Shown: piece by piece, positions 42,351-50,076 of the stretch
Numbering within the stretch: position 1 is the stretch's first letter
Layout: each line of letters starts with the position of its first letter
Assembly (NCBI GenBank): GCA_017443945.1
Contig: JAFSXS010000090.1
Location: 1 to 50,076 of the forward strand
Source: Synergistaceae bacterium
GTDB taxonomy: Bacteria > Synergistota > Synergistia > Synergistales > Aminobacteriaceae
DNA length: 50,076 nt
Direction of reading: 5' to 3'
The notes under the pieces: model-generated
What the model saw: only the letters and a program-made list of their open reading frames with translations
Databases searched by the model: none
Told to the model about the DNA's origin: nothing
Translations under genes and position numbers: made by a program

Positions 42351-43651
42351 ATATTTTCTACAAATTTTGTCATTGCTGCTACTGATTTATCACGTAAAAT
42401 TTTAGCTTTCTCGTCTCTGTCTTTAACTCCTTCAGGCGGCGTGAAGATTCCAAAATTTACGTTCATCGGCTGGAAATTTTTGGGCTTCGTCGTCTGCAAA
42501 TAATGTAATAATGAACCTATTGCAGTATCTCTCGGCCAAGTTAAAAGCTCTTTCCCCGCGAGTGTATAAGCTGCGTTAAGTCCTGCTATGAGTCCCATTG
42601 CTGTACTTTCAAGATAGCCTTCGACTCCTGTTAATTGTCCTGCGATAAAAATTTTGTTCCATTTTTTGAGTCGCAAATATTCATCAAGTACGGCCGGAGC
42701 ATTAACAGATGTATTTCTGTGCATTACACCGAGTCTAACAAATTCAGCGTGCTCAAGTCCCGGAATCATCGAGAAAACGCGTTTTTGTTCACCCCATTTT
42801 AAACCGGTCTGGAAGCCTACTAGGTTATATAATGTTCCGTCAAAATTGTCCTGTCGTAACTGAACTATTGCAAAGAAATCTTCATTGCCTGTTTGTGGAT
42901 TCACGATTCCTACAGGTTTTAGCGGGCCGAATCTCATGGAGTTAAAGCCGCTCTCTGCAATTGCTTCAATGGGCATACATCCGCGAAAATATTTTCCCTT
43001 CTCGAAATCGTGAGGTAAATTCCTCTTTGCTTTAACTAGCGCATTATAAAATTTTGTGTACGTCTTCTTGTCGAACGGGCAATTAATATAATCCGTATCA
43101 TGACCGTAACGCCCAGCGACAAAAGCCTTTTTCATGTCGATTGAATCTTTTGTTACAACGGGTGCTATTGCGTCATAGAATGAAATTTGCTGATCTGCTA
43201 AGACTTTGAGATTTGCTGCTAATTTTCCGCTGGTTAAAGGCCCTGAAGCAATTATTGTGAGTCCCCTCGGAAGTTTCTCGCACTCTTTACGAATTATTGT
43301 GATTTTGTCATTCGATGTAATTTTTTCTGTTACCAAAGCTGCAAATTTATCACGGTCAACTGCTAAAGCTCCGCCGGCCGGGACTCTTGTTGCCTGAGCG
43401 CACGAAAGAATCAGAGAGTCAAGTAATGCAAGTTCCTCTTTCAGAATGCCTTGACCAGTGAGTCTGTATTCTCTATTCTCGGATCCTAGAGAGTTGCTGC
43501 AAACGAGTTCGGCAAGAAATCCGGTTTTGTGTGCTGGAGTTAATTTTTCCGGCCTCATCTCGTAAAGTTCGACAGTATAACCCCTTTTTGTCAACTGCCA
43601 CGCTGCCTCACACCCTGCAAGGCCGCCGCCTATAATTTTTACGTCTGCCAT
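42347..43651 (-). CDS. trmFO: Methylenetetrahydrofolate-tRNA uracil-54 methyltransferase
   Basis: A folate/FAD enzyme making ribothymidine-54 in tRNA. The N-terminus is an FAD-binding Rossmann motif (IIGGGLAGCEAAWQLTKRGY). It then has YEMRPEKLTPAHKTGFLAEL, CSNSLGSEN, GRYGHDTDYINCPFDKKTY and EGYLESTAMGLIAGLNAA, all hallmarks of TrmFO (formerly GidA-like). The length (434) is normal. GGGAGG stands before ATG. The gene opens a trmFO-cobJ-DUF533 run on the minus strand. TrmFO replaces SAM-dependent TrmA in Firmicutes and several other phyla, including Synergistota. Confidence 0.95.
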   Translation of the reverse strand: MADVKIIGGGLAGCEAAWQLTKRGYTVELYEMRPEKLTPAHKTGFLAELVCSNSLGSENREYRLTGQGILKEELALLDSLILSCAQATRVPAGGALAVDRDKFAALVTEKITSNDKITIIRKECEKLPRGLTIIASGPLTSGKLAANLKVLADQQISFYDAIAPVVTKDSIDMKKAFVAGRYGHDTDYINCPFDKKTYTKFYNALVKAKRNLPHDFEKGKYFRGCMPIEAIAESGFNSMRFGPLKPVGIVNPQTGNEDFFAIVQLRQDNFDGTLYNLVGFQTGLKWGEQKRVFSMIPGLEHAEFVRLGVMHRNTSVNAPAVLDEYLRLKKWNKIFIAGQLTGVEGYLESTAMGLIAGLNAAYTLAGKELLTWPRDTAIGSLLHYLQTTKPKNFQPMNVNFGIFTPPEGVKDRDEKAKILRDKSVAAMTKFVENI

Positions 43652-43687
43652 TATAAATATTCCCTCCCGTTAAATATGTGTAGTTTA

Positions 43688-45541
43688 TCATGATTGAGCT
43701 TTCTTATTTAGGCATGATTTAAGTATTCTCATCATTTCGAGACTCTTAAAAGGTTTCGGCAGGTAGTCATCAAATCCGTATGAAATATATTCTGCTCTTG
43801 CGTTTGCGCTTGAATTTGCGGTTAGTGCGATAAATTTCGTACCGTTGGCGTATTTCTTTGCGTGCTTAAGTGTCTCGATTCCGTCCATGCCGGGCATTTT
43901 GTGATCAAGAAATACAATGTCATAATGCTTTTCTTTCATCATGTCAATTGCATTTTCTCCGCTCTCTGATGTGTCAATATGTGCCTGCGAGTCTTTAAGC
44001 ATTCCTTTAGCGACTACTAAATTAACGGGCGTATCATCGACAACTAAAATATTTGCGTCCGGCCAAGTGTCGGGGGCTGAGTCTTCTTCTTCCTGCTGTT
44101 GTTTGTTAGCGTTTAAGAATTCTTCATATTTTCTGATTGTGAACTCGTCTCCGGATGAAATTTTCTGCGGGATCGTCATAATAAAAGTAGTTCCCTCGCC
44201 GTAAACGCTTTTTATCTCGATAAAGCCGCTCATAATTTCTACAATGTTACGCACGAGATTCAAGCCTAAGCCCGCACCCGGAATGTGTCGAGTCTCTAAG
44301 ATATTTGCGCGCTCAAAGGGGTCAAAAATTTTCTGACTCTCTTCTTCTCTCATGCCGATTCCTGTATCTTGAATCGTGAAGACTAATTTTATATTGTTCG
44401 TAACTCTTTCGCCCGACACTGTTAGAGTGATTTGACCCTTTTCCGTATATTTTGCTGCGTTGTCGAGTAAATTAATTAGTGCCTGCTTGAGCCTCAATGA
44501 ATCCCCGTATAAATGCTCGCTTAAATCTTTATCAGCGTTCAACACAAATTTTAATGCGGGCTTGTACTTGATTCGCTCAGTAACGTAAATTTCGCACTCC
44601 TTCAGCATGTCCCAAAGGTGGTAATCATTCTCGAAAAGTTCCATTTTGCCGGCCTCAATCTTGGAAATATCTAAAATGTTATTCACGAGATTTAATAAAT
44701 ATTCGCCGGATTTCTTTACGTCAAGTGCTGCATTTCGAGTCTCCTCGTCCGTTGCCTCATTTAGAATCATCTCATTGATTCCTAAAATTGCGTTCATGGG
44801 CGTTCTGATTTCGTGTGATGTGCTTGCTAAAAAATTGCTCTTGGCCTTGTTCGCGATTGTAGCTTTCTTGATTGATTTCTCGGTTCTGATTCGTGCGTCT
44901 TCGGTTTCTTGCTTTGCTATGATTAATTGCTTGTAGGTCGGTGCTTCAAGGTAGAAAAACGTAAAGAACAGCATTATTGCCGCAATTGAATACACCAGCG
45001 GGAAATCTTGATTGAATAAATATTGAATCACAAACGCGTCAATCAGCAGCAAAAATAAAAGATTCATAACGAGAAATTGACCGTTGCCGTAATATTTCTG
45101 ATAGACGAGCTGCAAAATAAATCCTTCAAGCGCAAAGAATACAGCAAATCCCGGACAAAACAGTGTATAAAGTTTTTCATCAGTACTCAGCAGGAACAAC
45201 ATCAAGACACTTGCACATAACATGAAAAAATTTGTGTGAATCAGCGTTTTATTAATTGAACGTGTATAAGCAGCGATATAACACATTAAGCAGTAAGCAT
45301 TTATATTTACCAGTGAATAAAAAATTTTGTGTGCCGAAATATTTGCGTCAAGTGCGGGAAAAAGTTCAAGCGAGGTCTCAAACACTGCCGATATAAAAGT
45401 TGTCAGCACAAGCAGCATAAACCGCCGGTTAATCTCGTAAGTTGTCGAGAGTCTGCCAGCAAGAAAAGCAGTCAGCACAGCCAAGAACGGCAGCACAGTA
45501 ATTTCTATGAACGTGTAATTAATTTCTCCTAAAGCAATCAT
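43688..45541 (-). CDS. Membrane hybrid sensor histidine kinase
   Basis: A 617-residue two-component sensor with seven N-terminal helices (about 10-210), much like other 7TM sensory modules. A short coiled coil follows, then HisKA with SHEIRTPMNAILGINEMI (phospho-accepting His about 244), HATPase with DNAAKYTEKG (N box), DTGIGM (G1) and GAGLGLNLVRNIVEIMSG (G2). A linked receiver domain has VDDTPVN, VFLDHKMPGMDG (Asp) and ALTANS/YLPKPF. No separate response regulator gene is adjacent. AAGGAG lies before ATG. It is divergent from the two APC permease genes, 116 bp away, so they may be regulated from the same region. The signal is unknown. Confidence 0.9.
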   Translation of the reverse strand: MIALGEINYTFIEITVLPFLAVLTAFLAGRLSTTYEINRRFMLLVLTTFISAVFETSLELFPALDANISAHKIFYSLVNINAYCLMCYIAAYTRSINKTLIHTNFFMLCASVLMLFLLSTDEKLYTLFCPGFAVFFALEGFILQLVYQKYYGNGQFLVMNLLFLLLIDAFVIQYLFNQDFPLVYSIAAIMLFFTFFYLEAPTYKQLIIAKQETEDARIRTEKSIKKATIANKAKSNFLASTSHEIRTPMNAILGINEMILNEATDEETRNAALDVKKSGEYLLNLVNNILDISKIEAGKMELFENDYHLWDMLKECEIYVTERIKYKPALKFVLNADKDLSEHLYGDSLRLKQALINLLDNAAKYTEKGQITLTVSGERVTNNIKLVFTIQDTGIGMREEESQKIFDPFERANILETRHIPGAGLGLNLVRNIVEIMSGFIEIKSVYGEGTTFIMTIPQKISSGDEFTIRKYEEFLNANKQQQEEEDSAPDTWPDANILVVDDTPVNLVVAKGMLKDSQAHIDTSESGENAIDMMKEKHYDIVFLDHKMPGMDGIETLKHAKKYANGTKFIALTANSSANARAEYISYGFDDYLPKPFKSLEMMRILKSCLNKKAQS

Positions 45542-45657
45542 GTCATGAAGGACTCCTTATTTAATTTGCTCTGTTGAATAGTATAGCATTATAAAAATTT
45601 TCAGCGTGATATAATTCAATCAGCATTTAACATAAATAATAAAGGACAGACTCGACA

Positions 45658-47079
45658 ATGCTATTTTTTAATTTTGACGCAGAGAGACATCTTGACAGAA
45701 AATTAACACCCATTAACGTATGGTCGCTTGCATTCGGCTGTGTAATAGGCTGGAGCGCGTATGTTATGCCCGGTACAATATTTCTCAAGAACGCAGGCCC
45801 TATCGGAACATTAATAGCTATGGAGCTTGCGACGTTCACAATGCTTGTAATCTCGTACAACTACAGCTACATGATTCACAAATTTCCAATGACGGGCGGA
45901 GAATTTATTTATGCAAAAATGGCGTTCGGCGCGAGACACGGATTTATTTGCGCGTGGTTTCTGAGTTTGTCGTATCTGTCTGTAATTCCGTTAAATGCTA
46001 CAGCTTTGAATTTAATTATGCGTGCTGTATTCGGTGATTTATTTCAATTCGGGTTTCATTATTCTATTGCGGGCTATGATATTTATTTCGGTGAAATGCT
46101 TGTTGTTATAAGTGCGTTGATAATATTCGGAGTAATTGACTCGTTCGGTGTAAATTTTACGGGCAGGCTGCAAACATTTTTAGTTATGATTCTATTAGGA
46201 GGAATATTATTTGTTATCGGCGGAACAATTTTCAGTCCCAGAGTCAACGCTTCAAATATTCAGCCTATGTTTCACCCGATAGACGCAAAATTTGACAAGA
46301 GCATAATATCACAAATTATAGCTGTTGCTGTAACTGCTCCGATGTCGTTTATAGGGTTTGACACAGTGCCGCAGATGACGGAAGAGTCAAATTTTTCGCC
46401 CGACAGCACAAAAATTGTAATGGACACAAGTATTATTTGCGGAGGATTTGTGTACATTGCGCTGACATTTTTAGCGTGTTCGATTTTTCCGGCGGCTTAT
46501 AATTCTTGGCCCGAATACATTAACGATATAAGCAATCTCAACGGCGTTACAGCTTTCCCGACGTTAAATGCAGCTTCTATGATAATGGGCAGAACGGGAT
46601 TATTTTTTATAGTTGCGTCAGTGTTTGCGGCAATGCTGACGGGTATAATAGGTTTCTATATTGCAACAAGCAGATTACTTTACTCAATGGCGCGCGATAA
46701 AATGATTCCGGAATGGTTTGGCCGTCTTAACAGAAATAATGTCCCGACAAACGCTGCTATTTTCTGCATGACAACGGCGGGTATTGCTTCACTTTTAGGG
46801 CGTGCGATTTTGGGATGGATATTTGATATGGCTTCAATCGGAGGTGCTATCGGGTTTGCTTATACGTCAATATCGGCGTGTAAATACGCTTTTCACGAAC
46901 GTAGACTCGATATAATAATTTTTGGGCTGCTAGGATTTATTTTCTCGTGGTGCTTTGCTTTATTGCTGCTTGTTCCGATTCCGGGATTAAATGTTTCAAT
47001 CGGCAAAGAGTCTTACGGATTATTACTTGTCTGGATTGCTTTGGGGATAACTTTTTACACTAGGAGCAAGAAAAAATGA
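45658..47079 (+). CDS. APC-family amino acid permease (first of two)
   Basis: A 473-residue transporter with 12 predicted helices. It starts LTPINVWSLAFGCVIGWSAY (TM1, where APC proteins bind the substrate backbone at a G-x-G-like break). It continues with FPMTGGEFIYAKMAFGARHG, VTAPMSFIGFDTVPQMTEES (TM6) and IATSRLLYSMARDKMIPEWF, the APC hallmark. It exchanges or imports amino acids or amines; the substrate cannot be told. GGAC precedes ATG. A TATAAT at 45610 lies 48 nt upstream. It shares a 4-bp overlap (ATGA) with the next permease, a clear paralogue. Confidence 0.88.
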   Translation: MLFFNFDAERHLDRKLTPINVWSLAFGCVIGWSAYVMPGTIFLKNAGPIGTLIAMELATFTMLVISYNYSYMIHKFPMTGGEFIYAKMAFGARHGFICAWFLSLSYLSVIPLNATALNLIMRAVFGDLFQFGFHYSIAGYDIYFGEMLVVISALIIFGVIDSFGVNFTGRLQTFLVMILLGGILFVIGGTIFSPRVNASNIQPMFHPIDAKFDKSIISQIIAVAVTAPMSFIGFDTVPQMTEESNFSPDSTKIVMDTSIICGGFVYIALTFLACSIFPAAYNSWPEYINDISNLNGVTAFPTLNAASMIMGRTGLFFIVASVFAAMLTGIIGFYIATSRLLYSMARDKMIPEWFGRLNRNNVPTNAAIFCMTTAGIASLLGRAILGWIFDMASIGGAIGFAYTSISACKYAFHERRLDIIIFGLLGFIFSWCFALLLLVPIPGLNVSIGKESYGLLLVWIALGITFYTRSKKK

Positions 47080-48485
47080 GCACACATTTACGTCTTCGGC
47101 GCAGATTAACGGCTTTCAACACTTGGTCGCTTGCATTTGGAGGCGTAATCGGATGGGGATCTTTTGTTATGCCCGGGACAGTTTTTCTAAAGAGGGCTGG
47201 GACTCTAGGGACGTTAATAGCTATGGAACTAGCAGCGTTTATAATGTTGATAATCTCATACAGTTATGCTTATATGATTCACAAATTTCCAGTTACGGGA
47301 GGGCAATTTTTTTACGCGGATAAGGCATTTGGTTCAAGACACGGATTTATTTGCGCGTGGTTTCTTGGGCTTTGCTATATTTCTATAATTCCGATGAATG
47401 CGACTGCGTTGTGCTTAATTTTCAGGGCGTTGTGCGGAGATTTGCTGAAATTCGGATTTTATTACAAGTTAGCGGGTTATGATATTTATTTTGGTGAAAT
47501 TCTGCTTGCTTGCGTTGCTTTGATATTATTTGCGTATATAAGCTCTCTAAAAGTTTATTACTCTGGGAGACTTCAATCAATATTTGTAATTTTGCTGCTT
47601 GCGGGAGTTCTTGTTACTCTTGCAGGATTAATTACCAGTCCCAACACGAATAAAAGTGATTTGCTGCCGATGTTTTATCCTGATGACAGCAGGAATTATT
47701 TGACACAAATTATTTCTGTCTTAGTTGTTGCTCCGTGGGCGTTTGTCGGCTTTGACATAGTGCCGTTATTGTCAGAGGAGTCGAGATTTTCGCGTAATTA
47801 TACAAAATCTATTATGGACATTGCTATTTTGTGCGGCTGCTTTGTGTATATTGTTCTTAATGTTATAGCTGCTTCAGGCTTTAGTGAAAAATTTTCCGGC
47901 TGGGTAGAATATGTAAACGCGCTTCCTAATTTAAACGGGATAGAAGGTATTGCGACATTCTCAGCAGCACATAAAGTTTTGGGACGTACGGGAATATTTT
48001 TCATGAGTCTTGCGGCTTTTATGGCAATGTTGACGGGGATAACAGCGTTTTATACAGCAACGAGCCGGCTGCTTTACTCAATGTCGCGAGAAAAAATGCT
48101 TCCGTCGTGGTTTGGGAAATTGAATCGTAATAATATCCCGTTGAACGCAGTAATATTTTGTATGGCAGTATCGATTCTTGCGCCTTTTGCGGGACGTAAT
48201 GCGCTGGGTTGGACGGTTGACATGTCATCAATTGGAGGAGCTGTGAGCATGGCTTATACTTCATTAGCGGCGATTCATTTTGCCAGGTCTGAAGAGAAAA
48301 AAAGAATCGACATGATTATATTTGGAGGTGCGGGATTTATTTTTTCTGTGATATTTGCGTTATTGCTGCTTGTGCCTGTTGGATTTGATTGTTCGCTTGA
48401 AATGCCTTCGTATGTATTATTAATTATGTGGACGATTTTAGGAGTTATATTTTACAAGAGAAAAAATTTCATTGCTGATAAATAA
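47076..48485 (+). CDS. APC-family amino acid permease (second of two)
   Basis: This 469-residue permease is a paralogue of its neighbour, with the same segments: FNTWSLAFGGVIGWGSFVMP, FPVTGGQFFYADKAFGSRHG, VVAPWAFVGFDIVPLLSEES and TATSRLLYSMSREKMLPSWF. In TM1 it has GVIGWG where the first has GCVIGWS, so specificity may differ. TAGGAG lies before ATG, inside the end of the first gene. The two are plausibly a recent tandem duplication, each able to transport alone, or a heteromer. After the stop no clear terminator is seen, only an AATAGC...GCTATT inverted repeat. Confidence 0.88.
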   Translation: MSTHLRLRRRLTAFNTWSLAFGGVIGWGSFVMPGTVFLKRAGTLGTLIAMELAAFIMLIISYSYAYMIHKFPVTGGQFFYADKAFGSRHGFICAWFLGLCYISIIPMNATALCLIFRALCGDLLKFGFYYKLAGYDIYFGEILLACVALILFAYISSLKVYYSGRLQSIFVILLLAGVLVTLAGLITSPNTNKSDLLPMFYPDDSRNYLTQIISVLVVAPWAFVGFDIVPLLSEESRFSRNYTKSIMDIAILCGCFVYIVLNVIAASGFSEKFSGWVEYVNALPNLNGIEGIATFSAAHKVLGRTGIFFMSLAAFMAMLTGITAFYTATSRLLYSMSREKMLPSWFGKLNRNNIPLNAVIFCMAVSILAPFAGRNALGWTVDMSSIGGAVSMAYTSLAAIHFARSEEKKRIDMIIFGGAGFIFSVIFALLLLVPVGFDCSLEMPSYVLLIMWTILGVIFYKRKNFIADK

Positions 48486-48490
48486 TAAAT

Positions 48491-48513
48491 AGCTATTCAA
48501 GTGCATTTGCTAT
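48491..48513. repeat. 23-bp dispersed repeat, copy 2
   Basis: AGCTATTCAAGTGCATTTGCTAT is the reverse complement of 29812-29834 with one mismatch. Confidence 0.6.
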
Positions 48514-48555
48514 TATATGTACAGGCGGATTTGAACGTCATTAGCGAATTTGTTA

Positions 48556-48693
48556 GGTTTGTCCAAAATTTTGTGTAATTAGAAAATTGAAACCTTGCAA
48601 ATACTGAATTTTGGATTCCATTTACACAAAAAAACTGACACTCCCAATTTACAATGTCATGCATAAAAATTTACTTTCCGAAAGTGTTTATTG
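48556..48693. repeat. Inverted long repeat, copy B, with MITE-like element (48556-48645)
   Basis: This is the reverse complement of 11645-11789. It includes the 90-bp MITE with its GG(G)TTTGTCC and GACACTCCC ends and 48 bp of the adjoining IS3 remnant, ending at TTTCCGAAAGTGTTTATTG. Copy A has 7 extra bases directly beside the MITE end. Confidence 0.85.
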
Positions 48694-48700
48694 TGTTCTA

Positions 48701-49052
48701 CTAATTCGCGCCTAATTGAAATATGAGCTGCCTAAGTCCCGAACAAGACTCCACGCACACCGACCGCCGTTTTTTCACATTCGCAGGAATAGCAATAAAA
48801 TAGTAATTCCGTTTTCTTGTGTCAGTGAGAACAGTTAAATTTTTGTTGATTATTTCTGCGTCAATATTACCCTTGAAGGGCGATTTAAAATTTTCCGGCT
48901 GCGTTGTTATTCTTTGAAACGCTGTCGAGATAAATAATTTCCGGCTTAGTGATTAAGTGCTGCATAAGATTCATTGCTGAAATTCTTAACATTGTTCTAC
49001 TGGTGTCAAAACCAGTGAAGGCCGGTCCTCTGAAATTTTCTAAAGGGTGTCG
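48701..49052 (-). pseudogene. Frameshifted remnant of an unidentified gene
   Basis: Two minus-strand frames abut. The first is LENFRGPAFTGFDTSRTM and ISAMNLMQHLITKPEIIYLD. After a one-base shift near 48915 the second runs ENFKSPFKGNIDAEIINKN, LTVLTDTRKRNYYFIAIP and RSVCVESCSGLRQLIFQLG, ending at 48701. Codon use and amino-acid content look coding in both parts. No start is present: the frame is cut close to an IS5-type remnant at 49063, which may have inserted into the gene. Not recognised as a known family. Confidence 0.5.
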
Positions 49053-49062
49053 TTAAAGTATC

Positions 49063-49587
49063 TTAAGCCACATTACCATACAGCAAATTTGTACCGATGC
49101 TAAACATGTTGACGTATTTTTTGCATATCGCGTCGCTATTCCACGCCAACGTTTCAACTCTAAAAAATGTATTTTCTACTATGTGACGAAATTCATAATA
49201 TCGTTGCTCATGGCGGTTTCTCTTCGGCGGAATTACTACTTCCATTCCAGCTTCTTTGACTGCTTCCAATACATTATTTGTATCATATCCGCGATCAGCA
49301 AGTAAACTTTTTGCATTTATTCCTTGAATGAGTTGGGGAACTTGTGTGCTATCTGCTATTGTTCTGCTTGTTATAATAATTCTTACTGGCATTCCAAATG
49401 AATATTTATTTTTGTGTGGAGCCCCCTTTTGTACGCCCCATATCTTGTTTACCTCCTACAGCTACAGTTGCGTCATAATGTACATTAACGTAGGAAGCAT
49501 CTATCATAAGCCATTCAAAGTAAGGGGGGGCTTGCGATTATCTTTCACCGGACGACTCTGTGTATCTGCTCTATCTGAAATAACGTA
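49063..49587 (-). pseudogene. IS5-family (IS427-like) transposase remnant
   Basis: Two overlapping minus-strand frames. The first (49587-49406) has YFEWLMIDASYVNVHYDATV and VGGKQDMGRTKGG with the first catalytic Asp, ending at a TAA. The second (about 49418-49063) continues with GMPVRIIITS, LLADRGYDTNNVLEAV (second Asp), MEVVIPPKRNRHEQRYYEFR and HIVENTFF with the Glu, to the C-terminus. The join falls in an A-rich stretch, CACAAAAATAAAT. Some IS427-group elements use such a shift, so that alone does not prove decay. The N-terminal HTH part is absent, and upstream stops mark it as broken. It belongs to a different group from the IS5 remnant at 11.8-12.2 kb. Confidence 0.75.
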
Positions 49588-49671
49588 TTATTTTGCTTCT
49601 GATTCGATGTAAATGGTGTTATCCTAATAAAATAGACAGCAAAATAAGAAATTTAGGAAGGAACATAAAAT

Positions 49672-49971
49672 ATGGGAACTCGTTCAGTAAAATATAATGA
49701 TGACTTCAAAAAGAGTCTCGTTAGTATGTACGAAAACGGCAAATCGCAGTCTCAATTAGTCCGAGAATATGGGGTTTCCTTAAGTGCTTCCAGATGGATT
49801 AAGCTTTTTTCTGAAGTTAAGTTTGACGATGAAACAATTATTAGTGCCAAGCAAATAAGAGAACTTCAAAAACGTAACGCTGCACTTGAGGAGGAGAATA
49901 CAATATTAAAAAAGCCCTTGCCATATTCACGCCACACTCAAGCAACGTTTATAAACTCCGGCATGAAATAA
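49672..49971 (+). CDS. IS3-family transposase OrfA
   Basis: A 99-residue helix-turn-helix protein that binds the IS ends: KYNDDFKKSLVSMYENGKSQ, then EYGVSLSASRWIKLF. A leucine-zipper-like segment follows (IRELQKRNAALEEENTILKK). AAGGAAGG-type site before ATG. A slippery A-AAA-AAG at about 49908-49914 follows the zipper. A -1 shift there gives ALAIFTPHSSNVYKLRHEIK, the expected link toward OrfB. The unshifted frame ends at 49971. Part of an IS150-like element. Confidence 0.85.
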   Translation: MGTRSVKYNDDFKKSLVSMYENGKSQSQLVREYGVSLSASRWIKLFSEVKFDDETIISAKQIRELQKRNAALEEENTILKKPLPYSRHTQATFINSGMK

Positions 49972-49975
49972 AATT

Positions 49976-50076
49976 AAGACGTTATGCAGGGTTCTAAAAG
50001 TTAATCGCAGTTCTTATTATGAACATTTTTATTCTCCAATCTCTAAAAGGGAGCTAGAAAATCAAAAATTAAGAAC
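49976..50076 (+). CDS. IS3-family transposase OrfB, N-terminal start (partial)
   Basis: IKTLCRVLKVNRSSYYEHFY and SPISKRELENQKLR match the beginning of IS150-type OrfB and run to the window edge. The frame differs from both the orfA frame and its -1 product, which ends at a stop at 49996-49998. Either a second shift occurs or the copy carries an indel. The catalytic core is outside the window. Confidence 0.65.

Larger units (their letters stand above)
48486..48700. other. Non-coding region with dispersed repeats
   Basis: Contains the second 23-bp repeat (48491-48513), the inverted long repeat copy B (48556-48693) with its MITE, and no gene. AATAGC (48488-48493) and GCTATT (48509-48514) could pair as a loose hairpin after the permease gene. 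Confidence 0.6.
49617..50076 (+). mobile_element. IS3-family element (IS150-like), left part, cut by the window edge
   Basis: It starts at TGTTATCCTAATAAAATAGA, whose AATAAAATAGACA end matches the AATAAAGTAGACA of the IS3 right end at 11235. It contains orfA and the beginning of orfB and extends past the window. The family terminal TG dinucleotide is present. Confidence 0.75.

Noticed and set aside
49328-49612. 94-codon plus-strand frame
   Set aside because: Antisense to the IS5/IS427 transposase remnant, which explains the open frame.

Overview
The window looks like chromosome of an AT-rich, double-membraned (diderm) bacterium, probably from an uncultured gut lineage. It encodes periplasmic chaperone, RND-efflux and FTR1/P19 iron-uptake genes typical of diderms. 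It also encodes TrmFO, QueT, BioY and a class-M-like sirtuin, which are frequent in Firmicutes-type genomes. Synergistota would fit this mix, and Negativicutes is an alternative. No phylogenetic marker long enough to decide is present: only the first bases of a 16S rRNA gene lie at the left edge, on the minus strand, behind a strong promoter.

Layout. (1) 1-2.3 kb: start of a 16S gene, two tandem family-2 glycosyltransferases and a YunG-like protein. (2) 2.3-9.1 kb: a six-gene minus-strand iron operon, read FTR1 permease, P19 periplasmic protein, DUF2318 Fe-S membrane protein, two FtsX-type permeases, ABC ATPase. (3) 9.1-10.9 kb: a class-M-like sirtuin overlapping an AlbA_2/HATPase protein. 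(4) 11.2-12.2 kb: insertion-sequence wreckage (IS3 remnant, a 90-bp MITE-like element, IS5 remnant). (5) 12.2-16.5 kb: a His-Xaa-Ser (Hxs) radical-SAM peptide-maturation locus with precursor HxsA, HxsD, an A24 prepilin-peptidase-like membrane protein, HxsC and HxsB, plus a decayed second precursor. (6) 16.6-18.5 kb: TerD - AIM24-like - TerD stress genes. (7) 18.5-25.4 kb: housekeeping run rpoZ, coaBC, priA, queT, ompH/skp-like, a type-1 periplasmic binding protein and lysC, closed by a clear terminator. (8) 25.4-34.6 kb, minus strand: RND efflux pump with its adaptor, glycogen branching enzyme, and an SGNH/AlgJ-like protein with an MBOAT O-acyltransferase. The gaps here hold 76-bp tandem repeats, a heptamer repeat and two G-quadruplex-type motifs. 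(9) 34.9-38.8 kb: TPR protein and two ParA-type ATPases. (10) 38.8-45.5 kb: bioY-birA, an XRE regulator, a DUF533/TerB-like protein, cobJ, trmFO and a hybrid sensor kinase. (11) 45.6-48.5 kb: two tandem APC permeases. (12) 48.5-50.1 kb: a second, inverted copy of the MITE-containing repeat, a decayed gene, an IS5/IS427-type remnant and the beginning of an IS3-family element.

The most distinctive system is the Hxs locus. A small secreted-looking peptide with six His-Xaa-Ser triplets is encoded with two radical-SAM maturases and with a membrane aspartyl peptidase of the prepilin-peptidase fold. That peptidase could process the precursor's Lys-Gly/hydrophobic segment. Other points worth a second look are repeated hints of ATT start codons, a heptamer repeat upstream of a surface-polysaccharide acyltransferase, and inverted ~140-bp repeats bracketing about 37 kb. 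All functional statements come from reading motifs by eye; no database search was possible.
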